Below are positions 1-11,855 of a DNA stretch of 64,000 nucleotides, one piece after another (the first letter of the stretch is position 1; each line of letters starts with the position of its first letter). The stretch covers positions 10,757,108 to 10,821,107 of the forward strand of contig CM054114.1 of assembly GCA_028673005.1 (NCBI GenBank), read 5' to 3'. Position numbers and translations under genes: made by a program. The notes under the pieces were generated by a model. The model ran no database searches. It worked only from the letters and a program-made list of their open reading frames with translations, and was not told where the DNA came from. This DNA comes from Tanypteryx hageni. Its lineage: Eukaryota > Arthropoda > Insecta > Odonata > Petaluridae.

Positions 1-539
1 TACTAACGATAACTTTGAATCTTAACTGATGATATGGAATACCTTAATTCATTACTCCAGTGAATCCGAAAAACAAGATAAAATACGTCTATACTCGTAG
101 TGCTAATAATTAAAAAGGTGTGGCATTATATGGCTGTGCTAAATAGCAAAAGTTCCTTGTCGCTTTTGTTGAGAAACTACATTTATTAAATTAAAATTTA
201 AAAAAATTAGAATGGAATGATATAAATCTATTAGCTTATGGTTATGTCTATTTTTAATCTCGTGAAGAAGTGGAATGATAAAAATTAGTCCAAGCAGTTC
301 GTTTTAATAATGATAAAAATCAAAATTAGTTTAAAATGTTGAATCCAAAAGTCTGAGTTGTCATTTAAAAATAAAATTTGAGCATGTGTTTGTGTATAAA
401 TTTGCGTGTAATATTTGTTTAATCCTATTTTAATAACGCATCAGATACGAAATTTACTAATTATTAATGCAAAAAATCGAGAAAAACCGAGGCATTTAGA
501 GATTAAAACCCATTCTTTCATATTAGAGTCGATCCAGTG
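1..539. other. AT-rich non-coding sequence, nothing recognised
   Basis: No open frame with protein-like composition, no tandem array and no inverted repeat was seen. The base composition matches the AT-rich background of most of the window. Confidence 0.6.
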
Positions 540-1680
540 TCACTGGCGAGGGATAACCCCACGACCTTCGGAAATCGCCATTCATCACGAACAAAAGAAG
601 AGCGTATTGTGATCGCGTGATCGAGAAACGGAAACTTAGCGCATAAAAGTTTTGCGGATTCTTCTTCACGGAGAGTTCTGTCTCCTCTTTTCACTCCCCT
701 CATCCTTTCCTCTGCCTCCCTCCAATACTCTTGTTCCCCTACCCCGCCATTCACCACTCCCTCCCGCCTCTGAACGGGAGAAAATTATACGCCGCCTCGC
801 CCGCTCTTGTTTGCATATTTATCCCGCGTTCGCGAAGAAGACGACCCGAAGCCCCGAGAGGACCAAAAAAGCCCGCAAAAAACTTGCGATGCACAAATCG
901 AAACCTTTTCCGAAACCCTTCCCCGTGTTTCCCTTCGGATTCTTTCGCTTCCCTCCCTTTCACTCTCTCTCTCTATCTATCTCCTCTCTCTCTCCCTCTC
1001 CTCTCTTCCCGTTGATCTACAGCAGCACCAGCTTCGTGGGCACCACTCGGAGTATGCCGTGCAAACAAAATATCTTCCATCGCCGGAGAGGTGAAAGGGG
1101 AGAGGAAGGAGTCCGGACGATGGGGAGTGACAGGTCGGAGGGAGGCGGGAGGTGGGGGAGAGGAAGGAAGGAGGGTCGGGGGAGGGAAGCCTCATTTAGC
1201 GGGATTACGGATCAGCAATCGCGGAGAAGGTTTGGGAGCGGCCGCGAGCCGGGTTAGGGAACCCTTTCCTCCGACAAAACCTTCCTCCGGTAAACCTCCT
1301 CCTCCCCCTCCCCTCCCCCCGGACGCCTCCCCCACCCCCTCCTCCTCCCCTGCACCCACCTCTTCCCCCTCCTCCGGAACACTTCTCTGGTAACAATCCT
1401 TGGGGTTCCGTGGAGTTCGGAGCGAAAGAGCAAACATAACGTAGGGCACGAAGCATCGGCACGTACTCGCAAACTGGTGGGTGAGCCTAAACAGGAGAAA
1501 GGGGTGGAGAAAGGAGTGGAGAAAGGGGTGGAGAAAGGGATGGGAGAAAGGGTTGGTGAGGAGGGAGGATATGGACACATGGCGGAGATCTACCGAATCC
1601 ATCCCCCCTGCCCCTTTCCTCTCTCGCCGTGAGCTCCACTCCTCGTCTTCCATCTCCCCTCTCCCTCTTTCCACCCCCCT
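540..1680. other. GC- and CpG-richer purine/pyrimidine block
   Basis: Composition changes sharply from AT-rich to GC-rich. CT-rich runs occur around 660-780 and 960-1015, GA-rich runs around 1090-1190 and 1490-1570, and CpG is frequent around 560-640, 780-860 and 1230-1290. A roughly 12-bp GTGGAGAAAGGG-type tandem repeat lies at about 1495-1555. Several frames stay open on both strands, but their translations are Pro/Ser/Leu or Arg/Gly/Glu low-complexity, which fits skewed composition rather than coding. It could be a promoter or 5'-UTR region of a gene outside the window, or a polypurine/polypyrimidine tract with no gene role. No core promoter element could be fixed. Confidence 0.45.
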
Positions 1681-1846
1681 TTCATCCTGCTTTCCTCATC
1701 TCCTGCTCTTTGCGCGGAAAATGAAAAATTGCGAGAAGAGATTTTATTTTTTTGGTCTGAAAAACGTAAAAAGTTAACGTTTGACTTGTGGTGAGGAAGG
1801 GCGTAGGTATAGGGCGTGTACACAGACGAGTGTGTTTGCATGTGTT

Positions 1847-1848
<2 letters not shown>

Positions 1849-1902
<54 letters not shown>
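1849..1902. repeat. (TA)n microsatellite
   Basis: An uninterrupted alternating TA tract of about 54 bp. It is one of nine such tracts of 30 bp or more in the window. Confidence 0.95.
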
Positions 1903-1905
<3 letters not shown>

Positions 1906-3247
1906 TTCTATGTAAGTGTATAGAAAAGAGTTTTTCTTGCGGCTCTTCCACTAATAGGCGCAGATGTAATAGCTTATATGACTAGAGAAAGATATTAATG
2001 AGGAAGAAACATGGCACCTGTTATGTTCCCATAGATCCTTTGGTCGCCTCCTTCTTCTTTGAGAATATTTACCGCTGAGGATATCCTTGCTGAGAATCTT
2101 GAGTTAAATTCAAAGTGGATGGATACGGTGGAGAGCTGAAGCAGCCATATCATCTTATTGATTTTCTGAAAAAAACTGCCTACAAATTTATTTTCGGTAG
2201 AAACCACTTACAGTTTGTCTGAAGTTCGGTAAATTCATTATTCTAATTTAGGCATCGACGAAGAAACTGATACATAGTTGATCGGTAATTCTCTCTCTCT
2301 CTCAGATATTACATTCGATGTTCGCTAAATATTTCTTTGAAGACGAACGTTTATTATCCTTTCAAAATATACCCACCTATTTACACGGCAGCGTGCCGAA
2401 ACCTCGGTGAACGGCGATGTAAATTCGCGATGCTAGTTTCATTCCATATGACTTTTCGAGGGACGGTTTACGAGCAACCGGAATGCCTCTCTTCCCCTTC
2501 GCCCCAAACGAAGGAACGTGTCGCGAAGGGAGACATAGACGAGGGGAGACTGTTGTCATAGAATCGAGGTCCACGGAGCGACCACTCTCAACCCCTTTGG
2601 CAACCTAAGGTCCTTCTCACCTGCTCGGCTCCCACGTGTGCACCCATCGCAACCGCCATTGTTGTGGACATCATTTCTCTCCCTCTTGCGTCGCACAGGG
2701 AGCCGAAGAAACCTGCCCGTATGCTGCAGGCCGCAACCTGACCAAAGGATCTCCTCCTCCCCTCTAAACCTTTCCACTCCTCTTCTGGGATCCCCTGGAA
2801 GCACCATCGCCCCTAAGTTGGTCCGGGATCGTGCCAATGAGCTCGAAGGGGAAGTGTGCGGACGATTCTAGGCGAGAAGAAGTTGCTTTAGTCGAATCTG
2901 CGTGCTGAAGCATTGGTGTCTCGTAATTTATATTGGATGAACCTATTGCCATTTTCATTTTATGCCTCGAATGCACAATATATGATGGAGAAAGTATCTG
3001 AGCTAAGTTTCTTTGCCGAAAACATCCGGTTCAGAAAACTAAAAGCGATTATCCGGCATTATCCATGGCGAAAACCATTGGGAAGATTTTGTTCGAATAA
3101 TTTCAAGCGACGTTTAGCGATTGTGATAAGTTACTATCCGAGGATTTATATGTAATTATACTTTTGAGGATATTGAGGAGAAATAACACCTCGCCTATGG
3201 GTCAAAGAATATGCCTTTGGCCACTTTTAATAAAAATTTGCTTATGT
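1903..3247. other. Intergenic sequence with a moderately GC-richer stretch, no gene recognised
   Basis: A stretch at about 2380-2870 is richer in GC and CpG and has short open frames on both strands. None of the translations resembles a known domain and none is favoured over its antisense. A short CT run lies at 2289-2304. I see nothing else. Confidence 0.4.
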
Positions 3248-3575
3248 CAGGGACCCTGGACAAGTAACTCGCGGGCCGCATGCGGTCTACAATTTAAATA
3301 GTGCGGCCCTTTCTTAACTTTGATTCTACCGCAAGAAGGTGGGGGAGACAGCGTAACAAGAGTATAAGAAGCGACATGAAAATGTTTTAAAATTAAGAAT
3401 AAGAGATTTTTTATAATTAAAATATATACCATTTTGAGTTATATAATTGTATGTACTTTTAGGCTCATTAATATGACGTGCAGGCCGCCATATATATTTA
3501 TTTATTTAATTGACCTCATGAAATGTCACTTTAAGTCCCTCGGCGCGTATGTCCAAAAGTGTTGAACTCCGTCTT
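3248..3575. mobile_element. hAT-like non-autonomous element remnant with GCGGGCCGCATGCGG terminus
   Basis: The left end begins CAGGGACCCTGG and is followed by GCGGGCCGCATGCGG, a GC-rich subterminal palindrome typical of many animal hAT ends. The right end reads as a degraded hAT-type terminus: its complement resembles a GTTCAACACTTTTGGACA start near 3575. The interior is AT-rich and non-coding. No clear 8-bp target duplication was found, so the right boundary is approximate. Confidence 0.45.
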
Positions 3576-3730
3576 AACAACAAATAAAAGAAAGCGAAAA
3601 AATTAATGGATTTTATTTTCATAGTATTTATGCAACGATAATAATAATAGATGCAAAGAGGGTGTTTCGTTGACATTTGTGTTTCAGTTTGAATTTATAT
3701 TTTTCCGTTATAAACCCCAATTTTTATTAA

Positions 3731-4038
3731 ATTGATGGAATAAAATGTTCATACGATCCCAAGCAGACATGCATTAGCTGTAAAGTTGGCAATCATTTTG
3801 AAACGAGAAAAATTCTCTCGCCATTTGAGAGGGGTTTTCTTCGGCGTTTCTCTTGGAGGATGTCTGTTGGGGCTGGTTGATACTAGCTTGGCCTGCAAAG
3901 ACCCAACTAAGAAAAACACCCGCATTCAGAAACGAGAGAATTAATCCGCTACACTAGTTTAGTAGTGGAATATCCTCCCAACAAGTGGAAGACCCGGGTT
4001 CGTTCCACGGTCTTAGCAGAATTTTTCTCGTTCCAAAA
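3731..4038. repeat. Fold-back repeat with tRNA-like B box (family B plus inverted arms)
   Basis: The unit opens with a motif shared with 5854 and 36349 (GATGGAAT, then a CAGACAT/GCAT-TAGCTGT segment). Left arm 3796-3816 and right arm 4018-4038 are inverted copies, 21 bp with one mismatch, built on AACGAGAAAAATTCT. Just inside the right arm lies GGGTTCGTTCC (3996-4006), a good match to a tRNA B box, with tRNA-Gly-like sequence upstream. This may be a SINE-related or fold-back element; the class is unresolved. Confidence 0.5.
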
Positions 4039-4221
4039 TTATCCTCAATACTTATATTTTACTAACATTTTTATTAATTTTAATGGTGAAGTGCACAGGA
4101 AATTCAGTAGCACGAACATATTAGACGTAAAAATACAAAATATTTTATTTTATTAAAATAAGCAAACCATATATAAATCGTATTTCAAAGGGAAAATATA
4201 GATATGTTAGTTAATGCCAGT

Positions 4222-4587
4222 CAGGGCCGGCCAGAGCTACGGGCGGGCCGAGCGGCTGCCCGGGGCGCCAAAGTTTTGGGGACGCTATCCCGATCATTTA
4301 TCTATGTATTACTTGCAAGTGAATAAATATTAGGTACCAATTTATATCGACGTACATGCTAGAATCTTGATGGCATTCCTTTTAATTTTTCATGATCAAT
4401 AATTTTTATATAGCGATGAATAAATTAGCATGTACTTTGTAAATATCTCAACAAACATTAACGGGGGGGGGGGGGGCGCTGGAGTGCTATCTCGCCAGGA
4501 GCGCCAATATTCCTCGGGCTGCCCGTCTGGAGTAGTTTTTTATTCTTTCTCCGTCGTATTTTCTAAATCTGCCACCTCTGGCGCTGT
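4222..4587. mobile_element. Possible hAT-like remnant with GGGCGCC-rich ends
   Basis: Starts CAGGGCCGGCCAGAGC and continues with CGAGCGGCTGCCCGGGGCGCC, a GC-rich stretch like the termini of some animal hAT elements. A second GC-rich region with CGCCAGGAGCGCC and GGCTGCCCG lies at 4475-4530 and may be the other end. A run of 14 G lies at 4463-4476. The class assignment rests on terminal resemblance only. Confidence 0.35.
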
Positions 4588-4862
4588 GACTGGAATTCTC
4601 TTGCTGAAAAATCGACATAAGAAGGCAATCCGAGGATTGCTTCAATAAGGGAATATTTTCGGTGCCAGTTACAATACTGTATAAAATGTAATGTGCCTAG
4701 TACTCAACTAAATGATTAATCTTACAATATATAAGTACCTTTTCACAAACGCTGGCTGAAACGGTAAAAAGATGAAAGAAAAATGACTAAAACACTAATT
4801 TTTCAAGTAATGTTAATTAATAAAGAAATAAAACTATTTATTATTTTAACTACTGACACTAA

Positions 4863-5112
4863 TTTGGATGGTTCAGAAGCCAATCAGTGTAAGTCACGGA
4901 CTAATTTTAAGAAAAAAAGGGTTTAAGATTTGAGATCATAATCATTTCAAAACAACATTAATTGTAGAAAACTTTAATGAAAAATGTAGCATAGACACTG
5001 TAGATTCTTTGTTGTAAGACGCAATATTGGTTACAGGAAGACATACTATGACACTTAAACTGAAAATCACAAAATTTTGACTTACACTGATTGGCTTCTG
5101 AGCCATCCATAT
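4863..5112. mobile_element. 250-bp inverted-repeat element (MITE-like)
   Basis: Arms at 4863-4896 and 5078-5112 are inverted copies of about 34 bp; the core AGAAGCCAATCAGTGTAAGT is identical. The roughly 180-bp interior is AT-rich without coding capacity. Size and structure fit a miniature inverted-repeat transposable element. No target duplication was obvious, so the superfamily is unknown. Confidence 0.6.
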
Positions 5113-5320
5113 CATAGACCCATGATGTAAATAAATCTTTCTTCTCGTTTCTTCATTTCACTGTATAAAATGTGATTTGTTAATTCGCTTTCTCGTTATC
5201 TATCTTTCTCCTCACCTTCATCTCTCATTTTACACTTAAAACATTGCTCCATTTAAAAGTATTAAGCCATTTAAAAGCATCACAGCAACATCAGCGTCTT
5301 GCCGGCACCGAATCACTGCG

Positions 5321-5634
5321 TCATGCTCCCGCTGGATGAAGAGACATTTCCCAACCTTAATAGATTCATGCATTCCTCCTAATGACGAGGCATTTTCCGT
5401 CTTAAGAGCGTCATACTCCCGCCGGATAACGAGGTAAATTCCAGCCTTAAGAGCATCATGCTCAAACCGAATGACGAGGCGTTTGCTGACTTAAGAGCAT
5501 CATACTCCCGCCGGATGGCGAGATATTTTCCGGCTTTGAAAGCATCATGCTTCCGTCGAATGACGAGGCCTTGGATAAATGTAGTAGAATCATGTTCCCG
5601 CCGAATGACGAGGCGTTTTTCGACCATACTGGAA
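5321..5634. repeat. 45-bp tandem array, about seven diverged units
   Basis: The unit begins TCATGCTCCCGCCGGATGAC and recurs at 5321, 5366, 5411, 5456, 5500, 5545 and 5590, so the spacing is 45 bp with one 44-bp step. Because 45 is a multiple of three, frames stay open on both strands and give 15-residue peptide repeats such as LVIRREHDALKAGKY on the minus strand. The units are diverged but the array is unmistakable. Confidence 0.85.
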
Positions 5635-5853
5635 TTTGGCAACCCCACTCAAGGAATTAAGTTTTCGCGGATCTCTATATATATTAATATAAGAATTATC
5701 GATATCAGCTTTTATTTTATATCTAAATGATATCGAATGCTCCAGGAATCATACAAATTCTTGATATTCGAGGCGCGTTTTATCTAAAAATTAGCCATAG
5801 TCATTTTCCAATAGTATAAATACATAATGTAAAATTTATTTGTTTTAATCTCA

Positions 5854-5937
5854 ACTGATGGAATAAAGCGATCTGAAGATCCTATGCAGACAGGTATAAG
5901 CTGTAATGTTGGGAATAATTTTTAAACGAGAAAATCC
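5854..5937. repeat. Dispersed repeat family B, copy 2
   Basis: Shares with 3731 and 36349 a block running from GATGGAAT through CAGACAGG/TATAAGCTGT. As at 3796, it is followed by an AAACGAGAAAA segment. No arm or tRNA-like part is seen downstream, so this copy looks truncated. Confidence 0.6.
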
Positions 5938-8900
5938 CAATGATCTAATTACATGGAACACACATTTAGGAAAATTAAAAGTAAAATTATAATCTAAAAA
6001 ATAAGTTTATTATGTCCTTATATTAGTAATGACTATTTTATATACTCGGAATGTTAACTGTGTTTCGAAGAGCTTTTGATAAATGTTTAGGCGTAAATGT
6101 TCTCACGAACTTGGTAACTTGAATAATAATGTCCAGTAGGAGTTAATGCGCCAATATATTTTCTTTGATTGAGCACACATCGAAAATATAGTATATTCTT
6201 TCGCCATGCGTATTTTATGTCCATTAAGATTCCACTTCCACTAGGATTAACTTCTTTGCAAACTAGATGACAACATCTTTTAGTTTAAGATCCACCATTT
6301 GATAACGGCCGCACAGATATATGCATTTATGTCTTAGCATAATCATAAAAGTTGCTTCTAAATCTGTGGGTTTAGATAAATAAAACTATTCTTCCTATTC
6401 TCGATAAGATGCACATAGGGTGTGTAACTTTACAAAAAATAAACGAAAATTTTCAAGAAAACTGAAGCATTCCAGTTAAGAAATGAACGCTCTGGCATGA
6501 ATCTCGGACTAAACTTGGCTCCGTCTCAGACACTTAAGAAATCAATAAAACCGATCCTCTAAGAGAAGTAGGAGACTGTGCTTTCCTTCGGCTTATACCA
6601 AACGTATGATAAGGAGATTTCCTTCGCAAAGCAGATACTCAGCACATGCAGTTGTTAAAAAGTAATTATAAAAGCTATATTATTCATATTTTTCACAGGA
6701 AAATAATAATCTATACACAACTGCATGTATCTATATGATATGTATGGCATAATTATCTATTTATCCAAGATTTAATGTAAAACAGAGTTTACCAGAATGC
6801 TCTTCCCTCTCCGATCTTCTTCATTACTCAAGTTCATTTTTCATTTGGTCTAGTTGTTGAGCTATTATGCGTTCTCTTCGGGCAGCATTTTGAAAATGAC
6901 CTCTCATCAATTTAACTACTAATAATTATGCCCACGAGAACTGGAGAGTCCTTCAGAATGTTGGAATTAATTAAAAGCACTTTCCGAACCTCTGAACAAC
7001 CATGACGTTGATATTGTGTGAAGTTTTATTCTCAAAATTGCGACTTTTAGATAGTAACTCTTCCAGAAAATCATTAGCAGAAATTGATCTCTAGCTCGAA
7101 TTTATTCCACTCGGATCAATTTTTCAAAATAAGCCCGATGTAAGAATGCAAAGTATCTTGTGGTATATGGAAATCATTTTTTTCTCCCTGCTCGAACTAT
7201 GAGAGGCGAAAAACTCGCAATTCCTTGCAGAACCTTTTTTAAAATGCCCTTCCACATCCGGCTCATGCAGAGGCTACTGTATTTTTCTCCGGCTCACTTC
7301 ACCACTTCCTCCGCAACCGGTTTTTGGCAAACTCGGTTTCAGCGTTTACTCAGTCGAGACGCTAAACTCTTGTAGTTGAAGTTGCATAATAATCAGTTCA
7401 GCTAGCAGACCTCAATATATGAGGTTTAGCGCTGCAATAGCCGAGTTGCCGTAGCAAAGTAATACGTTTTTGCTTTTGAAAATGTCGGCACATTTGGAAG
7501 TGTTATCGTAGGATAAGACAGAAAAGTACAATACACTTATTTACACGGATTTGTTTTTGAAAAGTTTTTCAAAATTTGTTATTCCCTAACTATGAATTTG
7601 GAAAGGAAACCAAAACCATCCACCAAATTGAAATTCTTTCGGTTGTAAAAATTCAGCATTCTGACCTGCTTCAGAGACCAATGGGCAATGGCACATTTCG
7701 GATAGTGATTGTTTATCCCCATGTCTTACGAGGTATTTTTATCGGCGTTGTGAGTTTAGCGTACGTTGATATATATAATACCTACCTATAAACATCGATG
7801 AGTTCGCTGCACAATAAATGGGCAAATAAGTTATGTGTTTTAGAAATAATACGTTGATTGTTATAAGTGACGATGTAAATGTGTTCGCATTTGCCTTCTA
7901 TAACACCAGGAATATATATGTTAATTTGTTGTCTTTTATCGTTTTTCTTCGGTTAATAATATTCAGAAAGTCCACATACTACGGATTAATATTAATATTC
8001 AGTAATGTGAAATGTATTCAGAATATATGACATATATCAAGTTAATTTATATTTGTGAAATTTGGTAGTTTATTATGTAGAAATTTTATTCAAAAGTTTT
8101 CCATGATACCATTTGCATGCATGTATCGTAATTTTTTTAGGAAATATAACTTCAGCATTAGTTTCTATCGTAATAAGCATGTATTTAGGAGTGATAAGTA
8201 GAGAGTAAAGTTTAAAAATTATTGGCGTTATCATTACCATAATCTTCTGAAATTTTTTTTAATGAGTTACTTAATGGCACGTTGTGAACGTATTGGCCTT
8301 TAAATGTTTTGGTTTATTGAAAGCAATGCTAGTCTTTCACTGATTTTCTTTATTCCTTGCAAACGAACCTAATTACCAACTGAGATAAATATTGATGCTT
8401 TCTCAAGGAACGTTATTGCACTCATGTGTATTTTGAAAACGCTTATTCATTTGCCACTAGCTACAATAAAAATATATTTATCGGGTTATATGAATAATAG
8501 AGCTGGAAATTGTTGAGCATTTATTTAAAAAAATTATTACCATTATCAAAAGATGGGTAACCACTGATAACGGTCATGGCTAATTATAATATTATATTTA
8601 TGGCTAACTGTACCTCACTGAAGTTTGTAAGGAAAGGGAGGTGTTAGTTAATTTTATGACCAATACTGATTTTAAATTATGGCCTTTCTTATTGGAAGGC
8701 TTGTTTACATTCCTGGTATTTAGATTATTAATAATTTCTCTTGGCCAGAATGCAAGTAAACTTATTTTCTTGATTATTTCTTTGATCCATCCAAGCGATA
8801 GAAAAAGATATCCATGCCATTAAAAATTATTTTGACGTAAAATCTCTAGCGAATGGTTATTTTAAACTTGGATGCTTATCAGTGGAGGGTTTTTAGAGAG

Positions 8901-9109
8901 GGACTTGCAATTTCAATATCCAACAGTTTTTTTATAATTACCATTTCATTTTATATTCCTACAAAATAAGAAAAATCAGATGTTAAATGAGCCAATGGGT
9001 CCTCCGAACAGATTATGTACTCTTTTTTATGAAGGTGCAGGCATTCGTGCAATTTTCTTAGTATACAGATACAGTTGTGTAATTAGAATTTTTCAATTTC
9101 TAGAGCAAA
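5938..9109. other. AT-rich non-coding sequence, nothing recognised
   Basis: Only short frames with no recognisable domain are present. No tandem array or clear terminal inverted repeat was found by eye. Confidence 0.5.
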
Positions 9110-9235
9110 CAAGCTGTGTCGCGCAGCAGTAAAGACGAGGGGAGGGGATGTGGGGAGGGTGTAGATGGGGAGGAGGGGGTGGAGATGCGAAGGAGGGGGT
9201 TAAGGGCTCTCCGGACTCCCTTGTGCCGCAAAACA
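9110..9235. repeat. Short GA/G-rich tract
   Basis: Purine-rich low-complexity sequence (GGGGAGGGG, GGAGGAGGGGGTGGAG). It resembles the blocks at 1100-1190 and 59-60.2 kb in composition. No coding signal is seen. Confidence 0.6.
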
Positions 9236-10276
9236 TCCGTATATATCGGTTTTCGCAAAAACGTGTTGGCACTTCTTCTTGATCTCACTAATTAGAGGAA
9301 CGCTTTCCGTAGCAGTTCTCTATGGGACCCTTTTAGCTTGGACTGGAGAATTTAGGAGTCATCCTAGATTCAATTACATCCTTTGTTTATTTTTAAGTCC
9401 ATGAGGACGCATTTTCTTCAGTTTTTTTAATCTATGAAATTACTATAAAACACACATTCTAAAAAAGTTTATGCTTCCATAAAAGAATTTTTCTAAAACC
9501 ATTATGAGCAAGAAAAATTCCTCACTCTGAATTGCATAAATTACAAATAAATGTTTCCAAGATGCGTAATGAATTTGTTGTTGTAGGATGGGCTGCTATT
9601 CATAATATCTATTGGAGTTTTTCTTGGCAAAATAATATCCATTTAACGTTTGCTATCCGGTGTTGATTATACGCCATGCTCATTATATCTTTGCCTATTT
9701 TCCCATGTCTTCTTTATGTTTTTGATATTGGACAAAGTTTTACCTTGACTTGTGAAACTATTTTCAAGTTATTATGTAGAAAGATCCAAGTTGGACTAAC
9801 GTAGATTATTTTCCATTCACATAAATGAAAGGCATTGGCATTTAATAATCAAATGTTGGTCGTTATACAAAGGAATAAAAGTTTTGGTGGAATCTCGCAC
9901 TGTTTTTAACTCGCGTTTTTTAGAGCATATATCATTTTTAGAGGCAATTAACACTAGAAGGTCCGGAGGTGGCTGCCTACCTAGAATGTCCGTAAGGGTA
10001 ATTTTGGCCCCTCATTTTAAAATGTGATATTTTGTACTTGAAACGGGTTTTTATGCATGGTGGCAATGTAAAACTGAAAAATAAGACTATATTCTTCTTT
10101 TATTTTATGACTTTACTTGGTATGATATGCACAGACATGTCAAAAATGCAATATATGTAAAATACAATGTCGTGTTAATTCAACTCAAATTTCAGCTAAA
10201 ACAAGTAACAAAGGTGTTGAAATTACATATTATGCATGTTCGCATAAAGATGAAACTAAATATAGACATTTTCCAT

Positions 10277-10348
10277 GGAGAAAAATTCTGTACTTGACCG
10301 GAAATTGAATCCGAGTTCGATTCCCGGTCAAGTACAGAATTTTTCTCC
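10277..10348. repeat. 28-bp hairpin enclosing a tRNA B-box-like loop
   Basis: Arms 10277-10304 and 10321-10348 are inverted copies built on GAAAAATTCTGTACTTGACC, with one or two mismatches at the loop side. The segment between and at the edge of the right arm reads GAGTTCGATTCCCGG, close to a tRNA T-arm/B box. The right-arm sequence CAGAATTTTTCTC is also the arm of the fold-back repeat at 3796-4038, so both probably belong to one family. Confidence 0.65.
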
Positions 10349-10619
10349 TTCTAAAATGTCAACATGCATCAATATCACATTAAAATCACTACAGCAAAGA
10401 GGACATTTAATAACATTTAGTATTAACCACCATATAAATTACATATTAAACTATCTTGCATTTACAATCAGTACAAAAATGTAAACCAAATAATTGAATA
10501 TTTCATAAATTTATACAAGCAGTTCCACCAAAAGTAACTAATAATTACTTTTATTACAATAAAAAATCAATCTATCGAATGAAAATGATCACAAACAAAA
10601 CTTTGGTAATACCAAGAGT

Positions 10620-11855
10620 GGAAGAATTAGTTGTTGCTATGTGCAATACACTTGGTGCACCACACACGCCCTTTCTCTGCACGCTTCCCACACATTGGCT
10701 GGTTACAACCCATACAAATAGTTACAGTGTGATTGCCTGCACTGCACTGCAGATTTTACATTTCTGCTTCGTGTCACTTGTGCTCGATTCATTGTCGTCG
10801 TTTGGTGCTTGCACTACATCCCAAGCACCAGGTTGTCCTGTTTCTGAAAGCCACATAAGGGGCGCGGAGCTCCTTTCACAGCAGAAGAATGAACCGCCTT
10901 CGACTCAGCTCCTTCTCCCCTGTTATTTCTTTGTAGAGCAACCATGCATTTATGGCTGCCAAATGGAGAACATTGAGGAACACGTGCATTGGTCAACGTC
11001 GGGAGCTTGACTTCGTGGAGTAAAGGCATGCATTCTGGACCACCACACCAGCGCCGTACTTGGTCTCATTGCAGAATCACACAGTCTATGGTGTTTTTTT
11101 CTCATTGTCATTCATCCACATTGTTGTAAGACGTTTTTGCTGGTCTTCCTATGGTACACAGTGAGAGTGTCACCTTGTATCTTCTTGAAAAGGATGGTCG
11201 AATGGAGAGGCTGGTGTTCCGGCCTTTGCTGTTGGTGGCACCTGCCCTCGGCAGCGGTTGAGCGTGCCGAAGAGGCTGGTGGATTTCGCCTTAAGCATAT
11301 CGCCAAGCTAGAGGTAAAATAACTGTCATTCACGACGTCCCGTCTCTTTCCGAGTTGTACATCTGTTAGCTTGAGAACGATGTTCTCGCCAACGCCTTGG
11401 TTATCTGGACGGTGCTGATCTGCGCCAGAGTACGGATACTCATTCACGATGTACTTCGTGACCAGGCAAACGAAGAGCATAAACTTGATTCCGAACTTGT
11501 CAGGCTTCCTTGCTATATACTGTGTGAATGAACATCTTGCCTTTGGCACCAGGAGTTATTCGTCCACAGTAAGGTTCTCCCCAGTTTGTAGCATGCAGCA
11601 CTGTTCTAAGTAAAAGCATTACAGATTGCTGAAGCAAGGACATACTTGTTGGTCTTTAGACTCACAGACTCAGTGGTCGTGAAGGGAATCTTTCACACTG
11701 TTGTCACTATCGACATGGTTTCGAAGTAAAACAAAGTCCTCATTACCACTATCCTCACTTCCGAATGCTTCACTCTCATCACCTGATTTGTCCTCATCTA
11801 GATTTTGAAGCTCCTTCTAAACCTCCTCGACCATAATACCACGGCGGCGAAACAT
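10620..11855 (-). pseudogene. piggyBac transposase, DDE_Tnp_1_7 type, disrupted
   Basis: The family cuts and pastes DNA at TTAA with a DDD/RNase H-like catalytic core. Reading the minus strand from the ATG at 11855, an acidic N terminus begins MFRRRGIMVEEV and continues DEDKSGDESEAFGSEDSGNE after an in-frame TAG. The core is open at 11549-11290: FTQYIARKPDKFGIKFMLF, then YSGADQ, GVGENIVLKLTD and NDSYFTS; the last matches the family's T/S-D-NFFTS motif, with the Asp kept. About 10995-10900 encodes FLNVLHLAAINAWLLYKEIT, the conserved late helix, in another frame. The end (10770-10640) is Cys-rich (CKICSAVQ, then CMGCNQPMCGKRA after a frameshift), matching the C-terminal zinc-binding segment. 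Several stops and frameshifts make it non-functional. Confidence 0.8.

Noticed and set aside
652..1257. 201-codon open frame and overlapping frames at 540-1680
   Set aside because: Low-complexity Pro/Ser/Leu or Arg/Gly/Glu composition on both strands follows from the purine/pyrimidine skew. No domain or conserved pattern is present.
5290..5640. CRISPR-like array
   Set aside because: The units are contiguous, with no unique spacers between constant repeats, and the sequence is eukaryotic.
5379..5730. Repeat-peptide frames on both strands of the 45-bp array
   Set aside because: Openness on both strands follows from a stop-free unit divisible by three. There is no evidence favouring translation.
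10579..11010. 143-codon plus-strand frame
   Set aside because: It is antisense to the piggyBac transposase C terminus, which is recognisable on the minus strand.
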